Below, one piece after another: positions 5,364-5,409 of a stretch of 5,409 nucleotides of DNA. This DNA is from Desulfobacterales bacterium (GTDB taxonomy: Bacteria; Desulfobacterota; Desulfobacteria; Desulfobacterales; 4be13). A program made the position numbers and the translations under genes. Positions within the stretch are counted from its first letter, which is position 1, and every line of letters begins with the position of its first letter. The stretch covers positions 1 to 5,409 of the forward strand of contig JAOZRQ010000484.1 of the NCBI GenBank assembly GCA_029940115.1, in the 5' to 3' direction. The notes beneath the pieces were generated by a model, which saw nothing but the letters and a program-made list of their open reading frames with translations, searched no databases and was not told the origin of the DNA.

Positions 5364-5409
5364 CGCTCATTTGGGAAGTGCAGACCACTTTTCAGGCAAA
5401 ATGAAGGAT

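Noticed and set aside
5401..5409. ATG at the right edge as the start of a plus-strand gene
   Set aside because: Only three codons are visible and there is no clear ribosome site.

Overview
This is a 5.4 kb stretch of chromosome from a Gram-negative-type bacterium. The evidence for that is a periplasmic solute-binding domain joined to an inner-membrane channel, moderate GC content, and intergenic short-period repeats and REP-like palindromes. The domain style would fit an environmental lineage such as Desulfobacterota or Nitrospirota, but that is only an impression; the window has no phylogenetic marker. All convincing genes lie on the minus strand, so the window is transcribed right to left.

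Layout in transcription order: (a) 5409-5190, non-coding, with a near-perfect 63-bp palindrome (5301-5363) and a plausible sigma70-type promoter (5197-5224). (b) 5189-4882, a small gene whose sensible reading changes frame at an A7 run. Its second half resembles the small DUF4926 family, and its 3' end appears to be interrupted by a REP-like hairpin insertion. (c) 4852-4520, a small four-helix membrane protein of the DUF3147/GlpM type. (d) 4519-4385, a leader with a possible promoter, a hairpin and heptad repeats. (e) 4384-818, the centrepiece: one 1188-residue protein that joins, in order, a signal anchor, a LivJ-type periplasmic amino-acid-binding domain, a beta-rich domain resembling the extracellular domain of pentameric ligand-gated channels, an MscS-type channel with extra helices, and a cytoplasmic cyclic-nucleotide-binding domain. 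(f) 817-642, a short intergenic region with octad repeats. (g) 641-159, a flavodoxin-fold protein. (h) 158-1, non-coding, with heptad repeats and, at the very edge, a 20-bp exact copy of one arm of the right-hand palindrome.

The main result is the 3.6 kb gene. It looks like a self-contained receptor channel that could read a small periplasmic ligand (amino-acid-like by homology) and a cytoplasmic cyclic nucleotide, and pass both to an MscS-type pore. The predicted topology is self-consistent. MscS channels with C-terminal cyclic-nucleotide domains (bCNG channels) are known; I do not know a characterised member that also has a periplasmic binding protein and a ligand-gated-channel-like domain in the same chain. 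The neighbouring genes give no clear functional link beyond sharing the strand.
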